Shown: piece after piece, positions 8,667 to 17,923 of the stretch
Numbering within the stretch: position 1 is the first letter of the stretch
Layout of the letters: each line of letters begins with the position of its first letter
Origin: an uncultured Porphyromonadaceae bacterium
Lineage (GTDB): Bacteria > Bacteroidota > Bacteroidia > Bacteroidales > Muribaculaceae
Direction: 5' to 3'
Assembly (NCBI GenBank): GCA_900550395.1
Contig: URSD01000012.1
Coordinates: forward strand, 1 to 62,463
Length of the DNA: 62,463 bases
The notes under the pieces: generated by a model
Database searches by the model: none
What the model saw: the letters and a program-made list of their open reading frames with translations, nothing else
Told to the model about the DNA's origin: nothing
Program-made: the position numbers and the translations under genes

Positions 8667-9394
8667 CAGACATACACACAGCCATAGAACGATTCATGCA
8701 GGCGCACGACTACGGACGCCTTACACCTCGCGCGGCCCTCTTCGACATGGACGGCACGCTCTACGACTCCATGCCCCACCACGTACGCGCGTGGCTCGGG
8801 ATGTGCCGCACGGCCGGACTGGAAGCCACTCCCGAAGATTTCCTCATGGCCGAAGGTCGCACCGGCGCCGACACCATCGACATGCTCTTCAAGCGCAAGT
8901 TCGGGCGCAACGCCACGGCCGAAGAGGTGGAAAGGCTTTACGGAATAAAAAGCGCCAACTTCCGCGCGATGCCGCCCGTAAGCCTGATGGCCGGCGCGCC
9001 CGAGGCCGTACGGTCCTGCATGGACGCCGGACTGAAGACCGTGCTCGTGACAGGAAGCGGCCAGCACTCCCTCATAGACCGCCTGGCGACGGACTATCCC
9101 GGGGCCTTCGACCTGAAAGTGAGCTCGCGCGACGTGCGCCGCGGCAAGCCGCGACCCGACCCGTATCTCCGCGCCCTGGAGATGGCGGGCGTAGAAGCTT
9201 ATGAGGCCATCGTGATAGAAAACGCGCCTCTGGGCGTGCGCAGCGGCGTGGCAGCCGGAGTATTCACCATCGGAGTGGCAACGGGGCTGCCCGTCGAGGT
9301 TCTCGCCGAGGCAGGGGCGGATAAGGTGTTCGCCTCCATGCCCGAATGCGCCGCCGCAATGCCGGCGCTGATAGAAGCCATGCGCCATGCCTGA
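8663..9394 (+). CDS. HAD-superfamily phosphatase, beta-phosphoglucomutase-like
   Basis: 243 aa. The HAD motifs are in order: DMDGT at 28-32 (nucleophile D28, acid D30), VTGSG around 129-133, GKPRPDPY around 161-168, and IENAPLG at 185-191, where the usual acidic pair is E-N. The cap lies between residues 35 and 105, as in type C1 HAD enzymes of the beta-phosphoglucomutase/phosphatase group. It is a cytosolic enzyme that probably hydrolyses or isomerises a small sugar phosphate; the substrate is not predictable. It overlaps the AsmA-like gene by 4 bp and aroB by 8 bp, so the three are translated together. Confidence 0.85.
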   Translation: MTDIHTAIERFMQAHDYGRLTPRAALFDMDGTLYDSMPHHVRAWLGMCRTAGLEATPEDFLMAEGRTGADTIDMLFKRKFGRNATAEEVERLYGIKSANFRAMPPVSLMAGAPEAVRSCMDAGLKTVLVTGSGQHSLIDRLATDYPGAFDLKVSSRDVRRGKPRPDPYLRALEMAGVEAYEAIVIENAPLGVRSGVAAGVFTIGVATGLPVEVLAEAGADKVFASMPECAAAMPALIEAMRHA

Positions 9395-10439
9395 AAACAT
9401 AATCATCACCAACGACTGCGCCGGAGCGCTGCGGCGCATCATAGCCCACGCAGGAAACCCGAGAGTTTTCGTCATCGCCGACGAAAACACGGCGCGTCTG
9501 TGCGTGCCGCGGCTGCGCCTCGACGGCGCCACACTGCTGACGACGCCTGCCGGCGACGAGAACAAGAACCTCGGGGCAGCCGCCACACTGTGGGAGAAAC
9601 TGAGCGCAAGCGGAGCCACACGCAGCAGCCTCGCCGTATGCGCGGGCGGCGGCGTGGTGACCGACATCGGGGGATTCGTCGCCTCCACATTCAAGCGCGG
9701 AATGCCATACGTGAATGTGCCCACTACCCTGCTCGGCGCCGTGGACGCCTCGACCGGCGGCAAGACGGGAATAAACTTCGCCGGGCTGAAAAACGAGATC
9801 GGCGTGTTCGCGCAGCCGCTGGCAACCGTGGCCGGCACGTGCTTCTTCGACACTCTGCCCGCGCACGAACTGATGCCGGGCTATGCCGAGATGCTCAAGC
9901 ATGCCCTGCTCGAAGGCCCGGACGCCCTCGACGAAATAATGGATTTTGACCCGCTGACGGCGCCGGACTCGCCGCAGATGCTGGAACTGATGCGCAAGAG
10001 CATCGGCGTGAAACAGCGCATCGTGGAGTCCGACCCGAGGGAGAAAGGTCCGCGCAAGGCGCTGAACGCAGGCCACACCGCAGGCCACGCCCTGGAATCG
10101 CTGGCTATGGAGCGCGGAAGCAACGAAGGCCACGGCTACGCCGTGGCCCGCGGGCTGGTAACGGAGCTCGTACTCAGCCACATGAAGCTCGGCTTTCCGA
10201 GCGACGTTCTCTACCGCGTGGCCGCTTTCGTGCGCGAGCACTACGGGCCGGCCGACATCACGTGCGACGACTATCCGCGGCTTATCGGGCTGATGCGCCA
10301 CGACAAGAAAAACAGCACGACAGAAGCCATCAACTTCACGCTGTTCAGCGCTCCGGGCAAGGCACATATCAACCGGACGGCGTCGGAAGAAGAAATCACG
10401 GCGGCTCTCGACATCTACCGCGATCTCACGGGGTGCTGA
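9387..10439 (+). CDS. aroB: 3-dehydroquinate synthase
   Basis: 350 aa, normal length for AroB. It contains the NAD-binding GGGVVTDIGGFVAS, then NVPTTLLGAVDASTGGKTG, the LMPGYAEMLKHALL metal-site helix and NAGHTAGHALE. AroB converts DAHP to 3-dehydroquinate in the shikimate pathway, using NAD and a divalent metal, in the cytosol. Start ATG 9387 lies 8 bp inside the HAD gene. The stop abuts the convergent mgsA stop at 10440 with no spacer and no visible terminator hairpin. Confidence 0.95.
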   Translation: MPENIIITNDCAGALRRIIAHAGNPRVFVIADENTARLCVPRLRLDGATLLTTPAGDENKNLGAAATLWEKLSASGATRSSLAVCAGGGVVTDIGGFVASTFKRGMPYVNVPTTLLGAVDASTGGKTGINFAGLKNEIGVFAQPLATVAGTCFFDTLPAHELMPGYAEMLKHALLEGPDALDEIMDFDPLTAPDSPQMLELMRKSIGVKQRIVESDPREKGPRKALNAGHTAGHALESLAMERGSNEGHGYAVARGLVTELVLSHMKLGFPSDVLYRVAAFVREHYGPADITCDDYPRLIGLMRHDKKNSTTEAINFTLFSAPGKAHINRTASEEEITAALDIYRDLTGC

Positions 10440-10904
10440 TCAGTCGACAGAAGTCGGCTCGGTGCGTTCGTAGCGGATATAGCTCTGTGCTATAGGTTTA
10501 TAGTCGGGATTGGTCCACAGTGTGCTTGAGAGAATCAGGTCGGCACTGATGCGGTTGCAGGCTATGGGCACGTTGTGCAGGCGGCACTGGCGCAGAAGCA
10601 TCTGAATGTCAGCCTCATGAGGCTGAGCGTTGAGATCGTCGATGAGGAAGACGGCGAAGTCTATCTCGTTGCGTACCACTTTGGCAGCTATCTCCGCATC
10701 ACCACCCATAGGACCGGAGTGCATGCACTCGATGTCTGGCTCGATACCCATCTCCTCCATAGCCGCCTTGATGAGCGAACCGGTGGTTCCTGTGCATACA
10801 AGATGGTGGTGCGAGAGGTACTCGGCGTTGAATTTCGCCCAGTCGACCATGTCGGCCTTGCGATGGTCGTGCGCCACAAGGGCTATAGTCAGTTTGTCCT
10901 TCAT
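10440..10904 (-). CDS. mgsA: Methylglyoxal synthase
   Basis: 154 aa. LVAHDHRKADM (9-19), CTGTTGSLI and SGPMGGDAEIAAKV are the hallmark MgsA segments; the Asp in GGDAEI corresponds to the catalytic base of the family. The enzyme converts dihydroxyacetone phosphate to methylglyoxal and phosphate, a bypass of lower glycolysis under phosphate limitation. It lies 27 bp downstream of the efflux fusion gene on the same strand and may be co-transcribed with it. The start ATG at 10904 follows an AT-rich spacer. Confidence 0.95.
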   Translation of the reverse strand: MKDKLTIALVAHDHRKADMVDWAKFNAEYLSHHHLVCTGTTGSLIKAAMEEMGIEPDIECMHSGPMGGDAEIAAKVVRNEIDFAVFLIDDLNAQPHEADIQMLLRQCRLHNVPIACNRISADLILSSTLWTNPDYKPIAQSYIRYERTEPTSVD

Positions 10905-10931
10905 AATTATTTGTTTTATAGGTGTTTTACA

Positions 10932-13900
10932 TTATTGCCAACCTCCGCCGAGAGCCTTGTACAGGACGGTGAGGGCGAGATAGTGGTCGCGCACGGCGTT
11001 GGAGAGTCCTATCTGCGCGTCGAAGTAGCGCCGCTGTGCATCGAGCACATCAAGGTAGTTGAGAGCGCCGGCGCGATACTGCGTATGAGCCAGCCTGACG
11101 TACTCCAGCGATGCGTCGCGCAAGTCGCGCCGCAGCTCCACGGTCTCCGCCGCCTTGCGCATATTGGTAGCGGCCGTGCTGACGTCGCCGAAAGCCGCCA
11201 TGACCGCCTGCTCGTAGTCAAGGCGCGCCTCGTCGTAGGCCGACACCGCAGCTTTGTAGCGGCGCTTGCGCCTGCCGAAGTCCAGCACCGAGCCTGTGAT
11301 GCTGCCTATGGAGTAGCTGAACGGCGAGCGCAGAAGTCCGGCCACGTCGTCGTTTTCCCAGCCGCCCGTGACGGCGATACGCAGCCGGGGAAAACGGTTG
11401 GCATAGCTGACGCCGACCGCGGCCATCGCTTTCTGTAGCCTCAGCTCGGCGGCTTTCACGTCGGGACGGCGTTCCAGCAGTCCCGAGGGCAGTCCCTCCG
11501 GCAGGCGGGAGACGTCGATGGGGAGCAGCTTGAGTGCTCCGCGGCTGATGTATTCCTCCGGGTAGCGCCCCATCAGCAGCGACAGTGCATTCTGTGTGCT
11601 GCGGATGCGTCCCTCGAGAGCCGGCACAAGGGCGGCCGTGGCCGCAAGTTCCACCTGCGCCTGACGGTAGGGTGTCTCCGACGTGAGGCCGCCCTCGAAG
11701 CGCAGCTTGGCCATGCGTGCGCCCTCCATGCGCGTCTCCTTGGTGCGCCGCACAATTTCCAGTTCGTTGTCGAGGGCAATGAGGCGATAGTAAAGCTGGG
11801 CCACCTCCGCTACAAGCTCCATGCGTGCCGCGCGCTCGTCCTCCACAGTGGCAAGATATGAAGCCTCGGCTCCGCGCCGTTCCCACTTCTGCCCGCCGAA
11901 GAGGTCGAATTCCCAGGCGGCCGTCACCTTGATATCGTATTCCGGGTCACGTTTGGCGCTTTCGCCATGGTAGTCGTTGGTCTCGTAATCGGCGCTGACA
12001 ATCCCCGACAGTTCAGGAGCGAGGTTGAGACGCGCCACGCCGTAGAGACTGCGGGCCTGCTCCACGCGTGCCATTGCGGCGCCGAGGTCGCGGTTGTGTT
12101 CCAGTGCTTCGGTTATGATGGCCGTAAGGTCGGCGTCGGTGTAGAAGCGCCACCACTCCATGTCGGCCATTGTGAGAGAATCGGTGTCGGCCTCCATGCC
12201 GGGTACCTGCGCCGGCATTTCGCCGAGCTGCGCGGGCGTAAGATTCTTTACGCCGGAGCAGCCGGTGAGGGCGCCCCCCGCGGCAAGAACGGCAATGACT
12301 GCCGCGGCGCTGACGGTGTGTTTTATGCGCTTGAGGCGGCGCATGGCTTTATTAATCATTACAAAGAAGAAAGGCACGTAGACGATGCCGACGGTGATGG
12401 CCATGAGCATGCCGAAGAACACGCCTGTGCCGATGTCGCGCCTTGCGGCCGAGCCGGGACCGCTTGCGAAGACAAGCGGCAGAAGGCCCAGCGTGAAGGC
12501 CAGCGACGTCATGACTATGGGGCGGAAACGCAGCCGGGCGGCAGTCAGCGCCGCGTGCACGGCATCCGTTCCCTTGGCCGTCTCCTCCGAGGCGAACTCC
12601 ACAATGAGGATGGCGTTTTTAGCCACCAGGCCAACAAGCATGACAAGCCCGATCTGGAAGTAGACATTGTTCTCCAGTCCGCAGAGCCATATACCGAGGT
12701 ATGCGCCGAGGCCGGCTACCGGCAGCGACAGAATCACGGCCAGCGGAATGGTCCAGCTCTCATACTGCGCGGCAAGCACGAGGAACACGAAAAGGAAAGC
12801 CAGACCGAGCACCACGCCCGTATTGGCCGTCTCGTGTTTCTGCTGATAGCTGAGGCCGGCCCACTCCACTCCGATATTATCGGGCAGATGCGTGCGCACG
12901 ATTTCCTCCAGAGCGTCCATGGCCTCGCCGGTGCTGTGGCCTGGAGCCGCCTCGCCGCTGATGACCGCGGCATTGAACATGTTGAAGCGTCCGACGGTGC
13001 CGGGGCCCGTGGTGTAATGACTTTTGCCGAGGGAGGTCACGGGCACCATAGTGCCGGAGGCGCTGCGCAGAAAGAAGAGACTGAGCTTGTCGCGGTGGTC
13101 GCGGTAGGAGGCATCGGCCTGGATGTAGACGCGGTAGATACGGTTGAAGAGATTGAAGTCGTTCACGTAGACCGAGCCTGTGAAAGCCTTCATGGTCGAG
13201 AACACATCGCTTACGGGAATGCCGAGCTGCTGCGTCCTGTCGCGGTCGACATCGAAGAAAAGCTGCGGTATGTCGGCCTGCATGGAAGAAGATATGTCGG
13301 CAAGTGCCGGATTCCCGGCGGCATAGTGGCGCAGAGTGTCCACGGCATGCCGGAGATCGTCGTAGGTTGCGTCGCCGCGGGCCTCCAGCACCATCTCGAA
13401 ACCTCCGGAGCTTCCAAGACCGGGAATGATGGCCGGCGACGAAACATAGACGTTGCTTTCCGGATACTTCGAAAGCTCGTCGATGACGCGGCGTCGCGTC
13501 TCCGCCAGGGAGTTGGCGCCGCGCTCGGAGGCGGGTTTCAGTATGACGGTGAGCGTGGTGTGCGCCTGGTTGGTGCCTGTGCGCGGCGATGAGCCCGTGA
13601 CGTTGAGAACATACTCCACGTCGCGGTCGGCCATAAGGAACTCCATGGCCCTGTCGGTGACGCGGCGTGTGCGTTCTATAGTCGCACCCTCCGGCAGCTC
13701 CAGTTCGACGGTGAAGTAGCCCTGATCCTCGGCGCTCATGAAGCTGGTGGGGACGAAGCGGTTCATCACCCATATCAAAGCCAGAATGATGCCGAAGGCT
13801 GCGACCATGCGACGCGGCACGGCGAGTGCCCGGCCAATCATACGGCAATAGAAATTGTTGCCACGTGCCAGCCAGAGGTTGATGCGGCGGAACAGACGCG

Positions 13901-15419
13901 GACGGCGCCGCCGGCCCTGCGGACGGAGCAACGCGGCGCACATGACGGGCGACAGCGTCATTGCCACAATCGTGGAAATAATCACCGACACGGCAATAGT
14001 CACCGTGAACTGACGGTAAAGCTGTCCGGTGATGCCCGGCAGAAAGCTCACCGGAACGAATACGGCACAAAGCACGAGCGACATGGCGATAAGCGCCGAC
14101 CCCAGTCCGCCCATGGCGCGCCGCGTGGCCTCGCGGGCGTCAACATGCTCCGCCTCCATGATGCGGTCGACGTTCTCGACCACAACGATGGCGTCGTCCA
14201 CCACTATGCCGATGGCGAGGATAAGACCGAGCAGAGTGAGCATGTTGAGAGAGAAGCCGAACACGAGCATCACGCCGAAGGTTCCCACAAGGGAGATTGG
14301 CACGGCGATGACCGGGATGAGCGTGGCGCGCCAGTTCTGAAGCGACAGGAACACCACGATAATGACGATGAGAAGTGCCTCGAAGAAGGTGCGGTAGACG
14401 TGGTGGATGGAGTCGGAGATATACTCCGTCATGTCGAAGGGAATTACGTACGATATGCCGTCGGGGAAGCTGCGGCTGATGTTGCGCATCTCCTTCTTCA
14501 CGTTCTCGGCCACTTCCAGCGCGTTGGCTCCGGGCAGCATGTTGATGTTGAGCACGGCGGCGTTGCCCCGGTTGATACCGCTTTCCGTGGCATAGCTCTG
14601 GGCCTCGAGGCTGACGCGCGCCACGTCGCGCATGCGTATGACGGAGCCGTCGGCATTGGCACGCACCACGATGTCGCCGAACTCCTCCGGCGACGACAGG
14701 CGGCCGCGGGCAATTATGGGCATGGTGATGTCGATACCCTCCATGGGCGCCTGACCCAGGACGCCGGCGGCTGACTCGCGGTTCTGGTCGAGCAGCGCGC
14801 GGCGGAGGTCGCTGACGGTGATTCCGAGCTCGGCGAGTTTGTCGGGCATGACGTGTATCAGCATGGCATAGTAGCGGCTGCCCACGTTGCTGACGGAGCC
14901 GACGCCCGGTATACGCCGCAGCAGGTCAACGATGTTGAGCGTGGCGTAGTTACTGAGATATACCTCGTCGAATTTGGGATTAAGCGACAGGACGGTGATA
15001 GTCATCAGGCGTCCTGCACTCTCCTTCTGCACGGAGATGCCGTTTTGCACCACCTCGGCCGGCAGACGCGCCTCGGCCTTCTTGATGCGGTTCTGGATGT
15101 CGACGGCGGCAAGCTCGGCATCGGTGCCGACATCGAAGGTCACCAGAGCATTGAAGCCTCCCGAGTTACTGCTCTTGGAGTCCATGTAGATCATTCCGGG
15201 AGTGCCGTTCAGTTCCTGCTCTATGGGCGTGGCTACGGCCTGCGTCACCGTCATGGCGTCGGCACCCGGATAGGACGCCGACACGCGCACCACGGGAGGC
15301 ACGATGTCGGGGTACTGGTCGACGGGCAGCATCACGAGTCCGATGCAGCCCAGCAGCACTATCACAATGGATATGACTATGGAAAAGACCGGATGGTCGA
15401 GAAAGAAATTCTTTTTCAT
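10932..15419 (-). CDS. RND efflux pump fused in frame to a TolC/NodT-type outer-membrane channel lipoprotein
   Basis: One uninterrupted frame of 1495 aa (ATG 15419, preferred to GTG 15431). Residues 1 to about 1035 are an AcrB/HAE1-type inner-membrane pump: MKKNFFLDHPVFSIVISIV, VVENVDRIMEAE, SFLPGITGQLYRQF and a complete second membrane half ending FFFVMINKAM. Without a stop this runs into KRIKHTVSAAAVIAVLAAGG-ALTGC, a perfect lipoprotein signal with Cys1054 (codon 12258-12260), then about 440 residues of a NodT/TolC-like channel (WWRFYTDADL, LERRPDVKAAELRLQ, LDFGRRKRRYKAAV). AcrB termini normally lie in the cytosol, so the internal signal could thread the channel part out and be cut by signal peptidase II. 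The adaptor gene is 20 bp upstream. Substrates are unknown. The alternative is a lost stop codon or a sequencing error at the junction. Confidence 0.9.
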   Translation of the reverse strand: MKKNFFLDHPVFSIVISIVIVLLGCIGLVMLPVDQYPDIVPPVVRVSASYPGADAMTVTQAVATPIEQELNGTPGMIYMDSKSSNSGGFNALVTFDVGTDAELAAVDIQNRIKKAEARLPAEVVQNGISVQKESAGRLMTITVLSLNPKFDEVYLSNYATLNIVDLLRRIPGVGSVSNVGSRYYAMLIHVMPDKLAELGITVSDLRRALLDQNRESAAGVLGQAPMEGIDITMPIIARGRLSSPEEFGDIVVRANADGSVIRMRDVARVSLEAQSYATESGINRGNAAVLNINMLPGANALEVAENVKKEMRNISRSFPDGISYVIPFDMTEYISDSIHHVYRTFFEALLIVIIVVFLSLQNWRATLIPVIAVPISLVGTFGVMLVFGFSLNMLTLLGLILAIGIVVDDAIVVVENVDRIMEAEHVDAREATRRAMGGLGSALIAMSLVLCAVFVPVSFLPGITGQLYRQFTVTIAVSVIISTIVAMTLSPVMCAALLRPQGRRRRPRLFRRINLWLARGNNFYCRMIGRALAVPRRMVAAFGIILALIWVMNRFVPTSFMSAEDQGYFTVELELPEGATIERTRRVTDRAMEFLMADRDVEYVLNVTGSSPRTGTNQAHTTLTVILKPASERGANSLAETRRRVIDELSKYPESNVYVSSPAIIPGLGSSGGFEMVLEARGDATYDDLRHAVDTLRHYAAGNPALADISSSMQADIPQLFFDVDRDRTQQLGIPVSDVFSTMKAFTGSVYVNDFNLFNRIYRVYIQADASYRDHRDKLSLFFLRSASGTMVPVTSLGKSHYTTGPGTVGRFNMFNAAVISGEAAPGHSTGEAMDALEEIVRTHLPDNIGVEWAGLSYQQKHETANTGVVLGLAFLFVFLVLAAQYESWTIPLAVILSLPVAGLGAYLGIWLCGLENNVYFQIGLVMLVGLVAKNAILIVEFASEETAKGTDAVHAALTAARLRFRPIVMTSLAFTLGLLPLVFASGPGSAARRDIGTGVFFGMLMAITVGIVYVPFFFVMINKAMRRLKRIKHTVSAAAVIAVLAAGGALTGCSGVKNLTPAQLGEMPAQVPGMEADTDSLTMADMEWWRFYTDADLTAIITEALEHNRDLGAAMARVEQARSLYGVARLNLAPELSGIVSADYETNDYHGESAKRDPEYDIKVTAAWEFDLFGGQKWERRGAEASYLATVEDERAARMELVAEVAQLYYRLIALDNELEIVRRTKETRMEGARMAKLRFEGGLTSETPYRQAQVELAATAALVPALEGRIRSTQNALSLLMGRYPEEYISRGALKLLPIDVSRLPEGLPSGLLERRPDVKAAELRLQKAMAAVGVSYANRFPRLRIAVTGGWENDDVAGLLRSPFSYSIGSITGSVLDFGRRKRRYKAAVSAYDEARLDYEQAVMAAFGDVSTAATNMRKAAETVELRRDLRDASLEYVRLAHTQYRAGALNYLDVLDAQRRYFDAQIGLSNAVRDHYLALTVLYKALGGGWQ

Positions 15420-15439
15420 CTTATGAAACACCCTCTAAA

Positions 15440-16606
15440 TTATTCGGCCGACGCCTCGGTTGCCTTCACGGGGATTACCTTCATGCCGTGGCGCAGCTTG
15501 TGGTAGCCTTCCGTGACGATGTTCTCGCCGGCTGTAAGTCCGCGCTCCACTATCACGTCGTTGCCCACCTCGGGACCTGGCTCCACGAAACGCCGTTCCA
15601 CGAAGCTGTCGGGGAGGACCACATATACATATGCGGCGCCTTTCTCCACCTCCAGCGCCTTGGACGGAATCTCTATTGCGTCCGTACGCACGTCGAGCAG
15701 GAGCTTCACCTTGGTGAACTCGCCCGGAAGCAGGGCATGGTCGGGATTCGGCATCTCGGCGCGCACGCTGAAAGTACCCGTTTTGGGATCGACCTGCGGC
15801 GAGGCGAAGTCAAGGAGTCCGCGGTGCGGGTACTCGCTGCCGTCGGCAAGAGTGATTGTGACGTAAGGATTCCAGTCGCGGTGCTCGTCGTCGCTGCCGA
15901 GGGCCACGTTGCGCTCTTTGCTGCGCAGATAGTCCAGGGCCGTCATGGAGAAGTCGATGCGCACGGTGTCGCTTTTCACTATAGTCGCCAGCAGAGACTT
16001 TGCCCCGGAGCCTACGAGGGTGCCTATGTCGGCTCCGGTCTCGGAGATCAATCCGGAAGTCGGCGCCGTAACGCGTGTGTAACTAAGTGTCTGCGATGCC
16101 TGCTTGAGGTCGGCTTCGGCTACGCTTACCTCGGCCTTTGCGCTCTCGTAGGCAGCGATGGCATTGTCCAGGTCGAGCTGCGAGGCCGCGTTCTGGGCGA
16201 ACAGAGGACGTATGCGAGCGAGGTCGCGCTCGGCTTTCAGCGCCACGGCCTTGGCTTTCTCCAGCGACGCCTTGGCTTTCTCTGCGTTGGCACGGTAGAC
16301 CGTAGGGTCGATTACGAACAGCAGGTCGCCTTTGCTGACATAGCTTCCCTCGCGGAAATTCATGCTCTGCAGATAACCCTCCACGCGCGCGCGAACTTCC
16401 ACAAACTGCTGGGCGCGGATGCGGCCGGCGAACTCGCCGTAGATATTGACGTCTTTCTTTCCGACGCGAGTCACCTCCACGGTGGGAAGTTCTGCGCGCT
16501 TAGGCGCCGGACGGTGCGACACAAACCAGTACGCCGCAACTGCCGCAAGCGCGACGGCAACGATGCATAATATTTTGTGCCTTGTGATGAACCCTTTTAT
16601 TGCCAT
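15440..16606 (-). CDS. RND efflux periplasmic adaptor subunit (AcrA/MFP family)
   Basis: 388 aa, starting with a short basic N-terminus and one hydrophobic segment (ILCIVAVALAAVAAYWFV, about 12-29). A lipoyl-like half (VEVRARVEGYLQSMNFREG), a long helical hairpin (about 95-170, rich in AEKAKASLEKAKA), the second lipoyl half (YTRVTAPTSGLI) and a beta-barrel (ALLPGEFTKVKL) follow in the order of the MFP family. It bridges the pump and channel encoded by the next gene, 20 bp downstream, making a complete tripartite efflux system in two genes. There is no TetR-type regulator beside it. Drug or bile efflux is the usual role. Confidence 0.92.
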   Translation of the reverse strand: MAIKGFITRHKILCIVAVALAAVAAYWFVSHRPAPKRAELPTVEVTRVGKKDVNIYGEFAGRIRAQQFVEVRARVEGYLQSMNFREGSYVSKGDLLFVIDPTVYRANAEKAKASLEKAKAVALKAERDLARIRPLFAQNAASQLDLDNAIAAYESAKAEVSVAEADLKQASQTLSYTRVTAPTSGLISETGADIGTLVGSGAKSLLATIVKSDTVRIDFSMTALDYLRSKERNVALGSDDEHRDWNPYVTITLADGSEYPHRGLLDFASPQVDPKTGTFSVRAEMPNPDHALLPGEFTKVKLLLDVRTDAIEIPSKALEVEKGAAYVYVVLPDSFVERRFVEPGPEVGNDVIVERGLTAGENIVTEGYHKLRHGMKVIPVKATEASAE

Positions 16607-16670
16607 AAGACAGATAATATCGTGATGAATTTAATACTTTAACGTAAAAATCTCGATTTTGGTTTATAAA

Positions 16671-16704
16671 AAATCCGGAAGAACTTGCATGTTTTTCCGG
16701 ATTT
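16671..16704 (-). terminator. Rho-independent terminator after dnaJ
   Basis: A perfect 10-bp stem, AAATCCGGAA (16671-16680) with TTCCGGATTT (16695-16704), and a 14-nt loop. Read on the minus strand it is followed by a T-rich run (complement of TTTATAAA), as expected at the end of grpE-dnaJ. Confidence 0.8.
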
Positions 16705-16730
16705 CAATTCGTATGTCATTATTCTGCAAG

Positions 16731-17897
16731 CTATTCGAATATGTGGCTCAGCTTGCTGAATATGCGGTTTTTTTCGGCCTCGGTGGGCTGCACGTTGGGC
16801 GAGTTGCGCAGGCTCTCCACAGCCGAGCGCTCGGCGTCGCTGAGCTTTTCGGGGATGTAGACCATCACGTTGATGAGTTCGTCGCCAGCGGGGGAGCCGT
16901 CGGCGCCGGGCAGGCCCTTGCCTCTCATCCGCAGCACCTTGCCGGGCTGTGTGCCGGGGGCTATGTTCAGCCTTGCGCGGCCTCCGATTGTGGGAACCTC
17001 GGCCGAGCCGCCGAGCGTGGCGGTGGGGATGTCGAGCATGAGATTGTAGATGACGTCGTTGCCGTCGCGTATGAGTTGCGGATGCTTTATCTCCTCGATT
17101 ACAACGAGAAGGTCGCCGTTGACGCCGCCACCTCGGGGCGCGTTGCCGCGTCCCTTTATGGTTAGGGTCTGGCCGTCGGCTACGCCGGCAGGCACGCGGA
17201 AAGAGATCTGCTCGTCTTTGCGCTCCACGCCCTCGCCGCTGCAGTAGGTGCATCGCTCGGTTATCACCTTGCCGGTGCCTTCGCAAGTGGGGCATACGCT
17301 CTGCACCTGCTGCGCGCCGAAGAAGCTCTGCTCCACACTCGTCACGACGCCGGTGCCGTGGCATGTGGAACAGGTTGCGAACGCCGTGCCGTTCTTGGCG
17401 CCGGTGCCGTCGCAGTGGCTGCACTTTACGTAGGTGGGTACCTTGAGCGTCTTCTCCACGCCGGTAGCTATCTCCTCGAGCGTCATTTTTATGCGTATGC
17501 GCAGGTCGGAGCCACGGCGCTGACGGCGCCTGGGCGCGCCGCCCGTAGCTCCGCCGAACGGGCCGCCGGCATGGCGGCCGCCAAAGATGTCGCCGAACAT
17601 CGAGAAGATGTCGTCCATCGACATGCCTCCGGCCTGATAGTACTGACCGCCTCCACCGGGGAAGCCCTGCGGACCCATCGAGTGGCCGAACTGGTCGTAC
17701 TTCTCGCGCTTCTCGGGATTGCTGAGCACATCATAGGCCTCGGCGGCCTCCTTGAACTTTTCCTCGGCGGCCTTGTCGCCGGGATTCTTGTCAGGGTGGT
17801 ACTTGATGGCCAGCTTGCGGTAGGCTTTCTTTATAGTGTCGGCGTCGGCCTTGCGGTCGACTCCGAGCACTTCGTAATAGTCTCTTTTATTATCCAT
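16731..17897 (-). CDS. dnaJ: Chaperone DnaJ
   Basis: 388 aa with all type-I domains: J domain (residues 1-70, YHPDKNPGDK containing HPD), a Gly/Phe-rich stretch (about 78-125), and four zinc-finger repeats CSHCDGTG, CSTCHGTG, CPTCEGTG and CTYCSGEG, followed by the substrate-binding C-terminal domains. It delivers unfolded proteins to DnaK and stimulates its ATPase. grpE is 26 bp upstream on the same strand. dnaK is not in the window. Confidence 0.97.
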   Translation of the reverse strand: MDNKRDYYEVLGVDRKADADTIKKAYRKLAIKYHPDKNPGDKAAEEKFKEAAEAYDVLSNPEKREKYDQFGHSMGPQGFPGGGGQYYQAGGMSMDDIFSMFGDIFGGRHAGGPFGGATGGAPRRRQRRGSDLRIRIKMTLEEIATGVEKTLKVPTYVKCSHCDGTGAKNGTAFATCSTCHGTGVVTSVEQSFFGAQQVQSVCPTCEGTGKVITERCTYCSGEGVERKDEQISFRVPAGVADGQTLTIKGRGNAPRGGGVNGDLLVVIEEIKHPQLIRDGNDVIYNLMLDIPTATLGGSAEVPTIGGRARLNIAPGTQPGKVLRMRGKGLPGADGSPAGDELINVMVYIPEKLSDAERSAVESLRNSPNVQPTEAEKNRIFSKLSHIFE

Positions 17898-17923
17898 ATC
17901 GAGGGATGACCTTTATAGGATTA

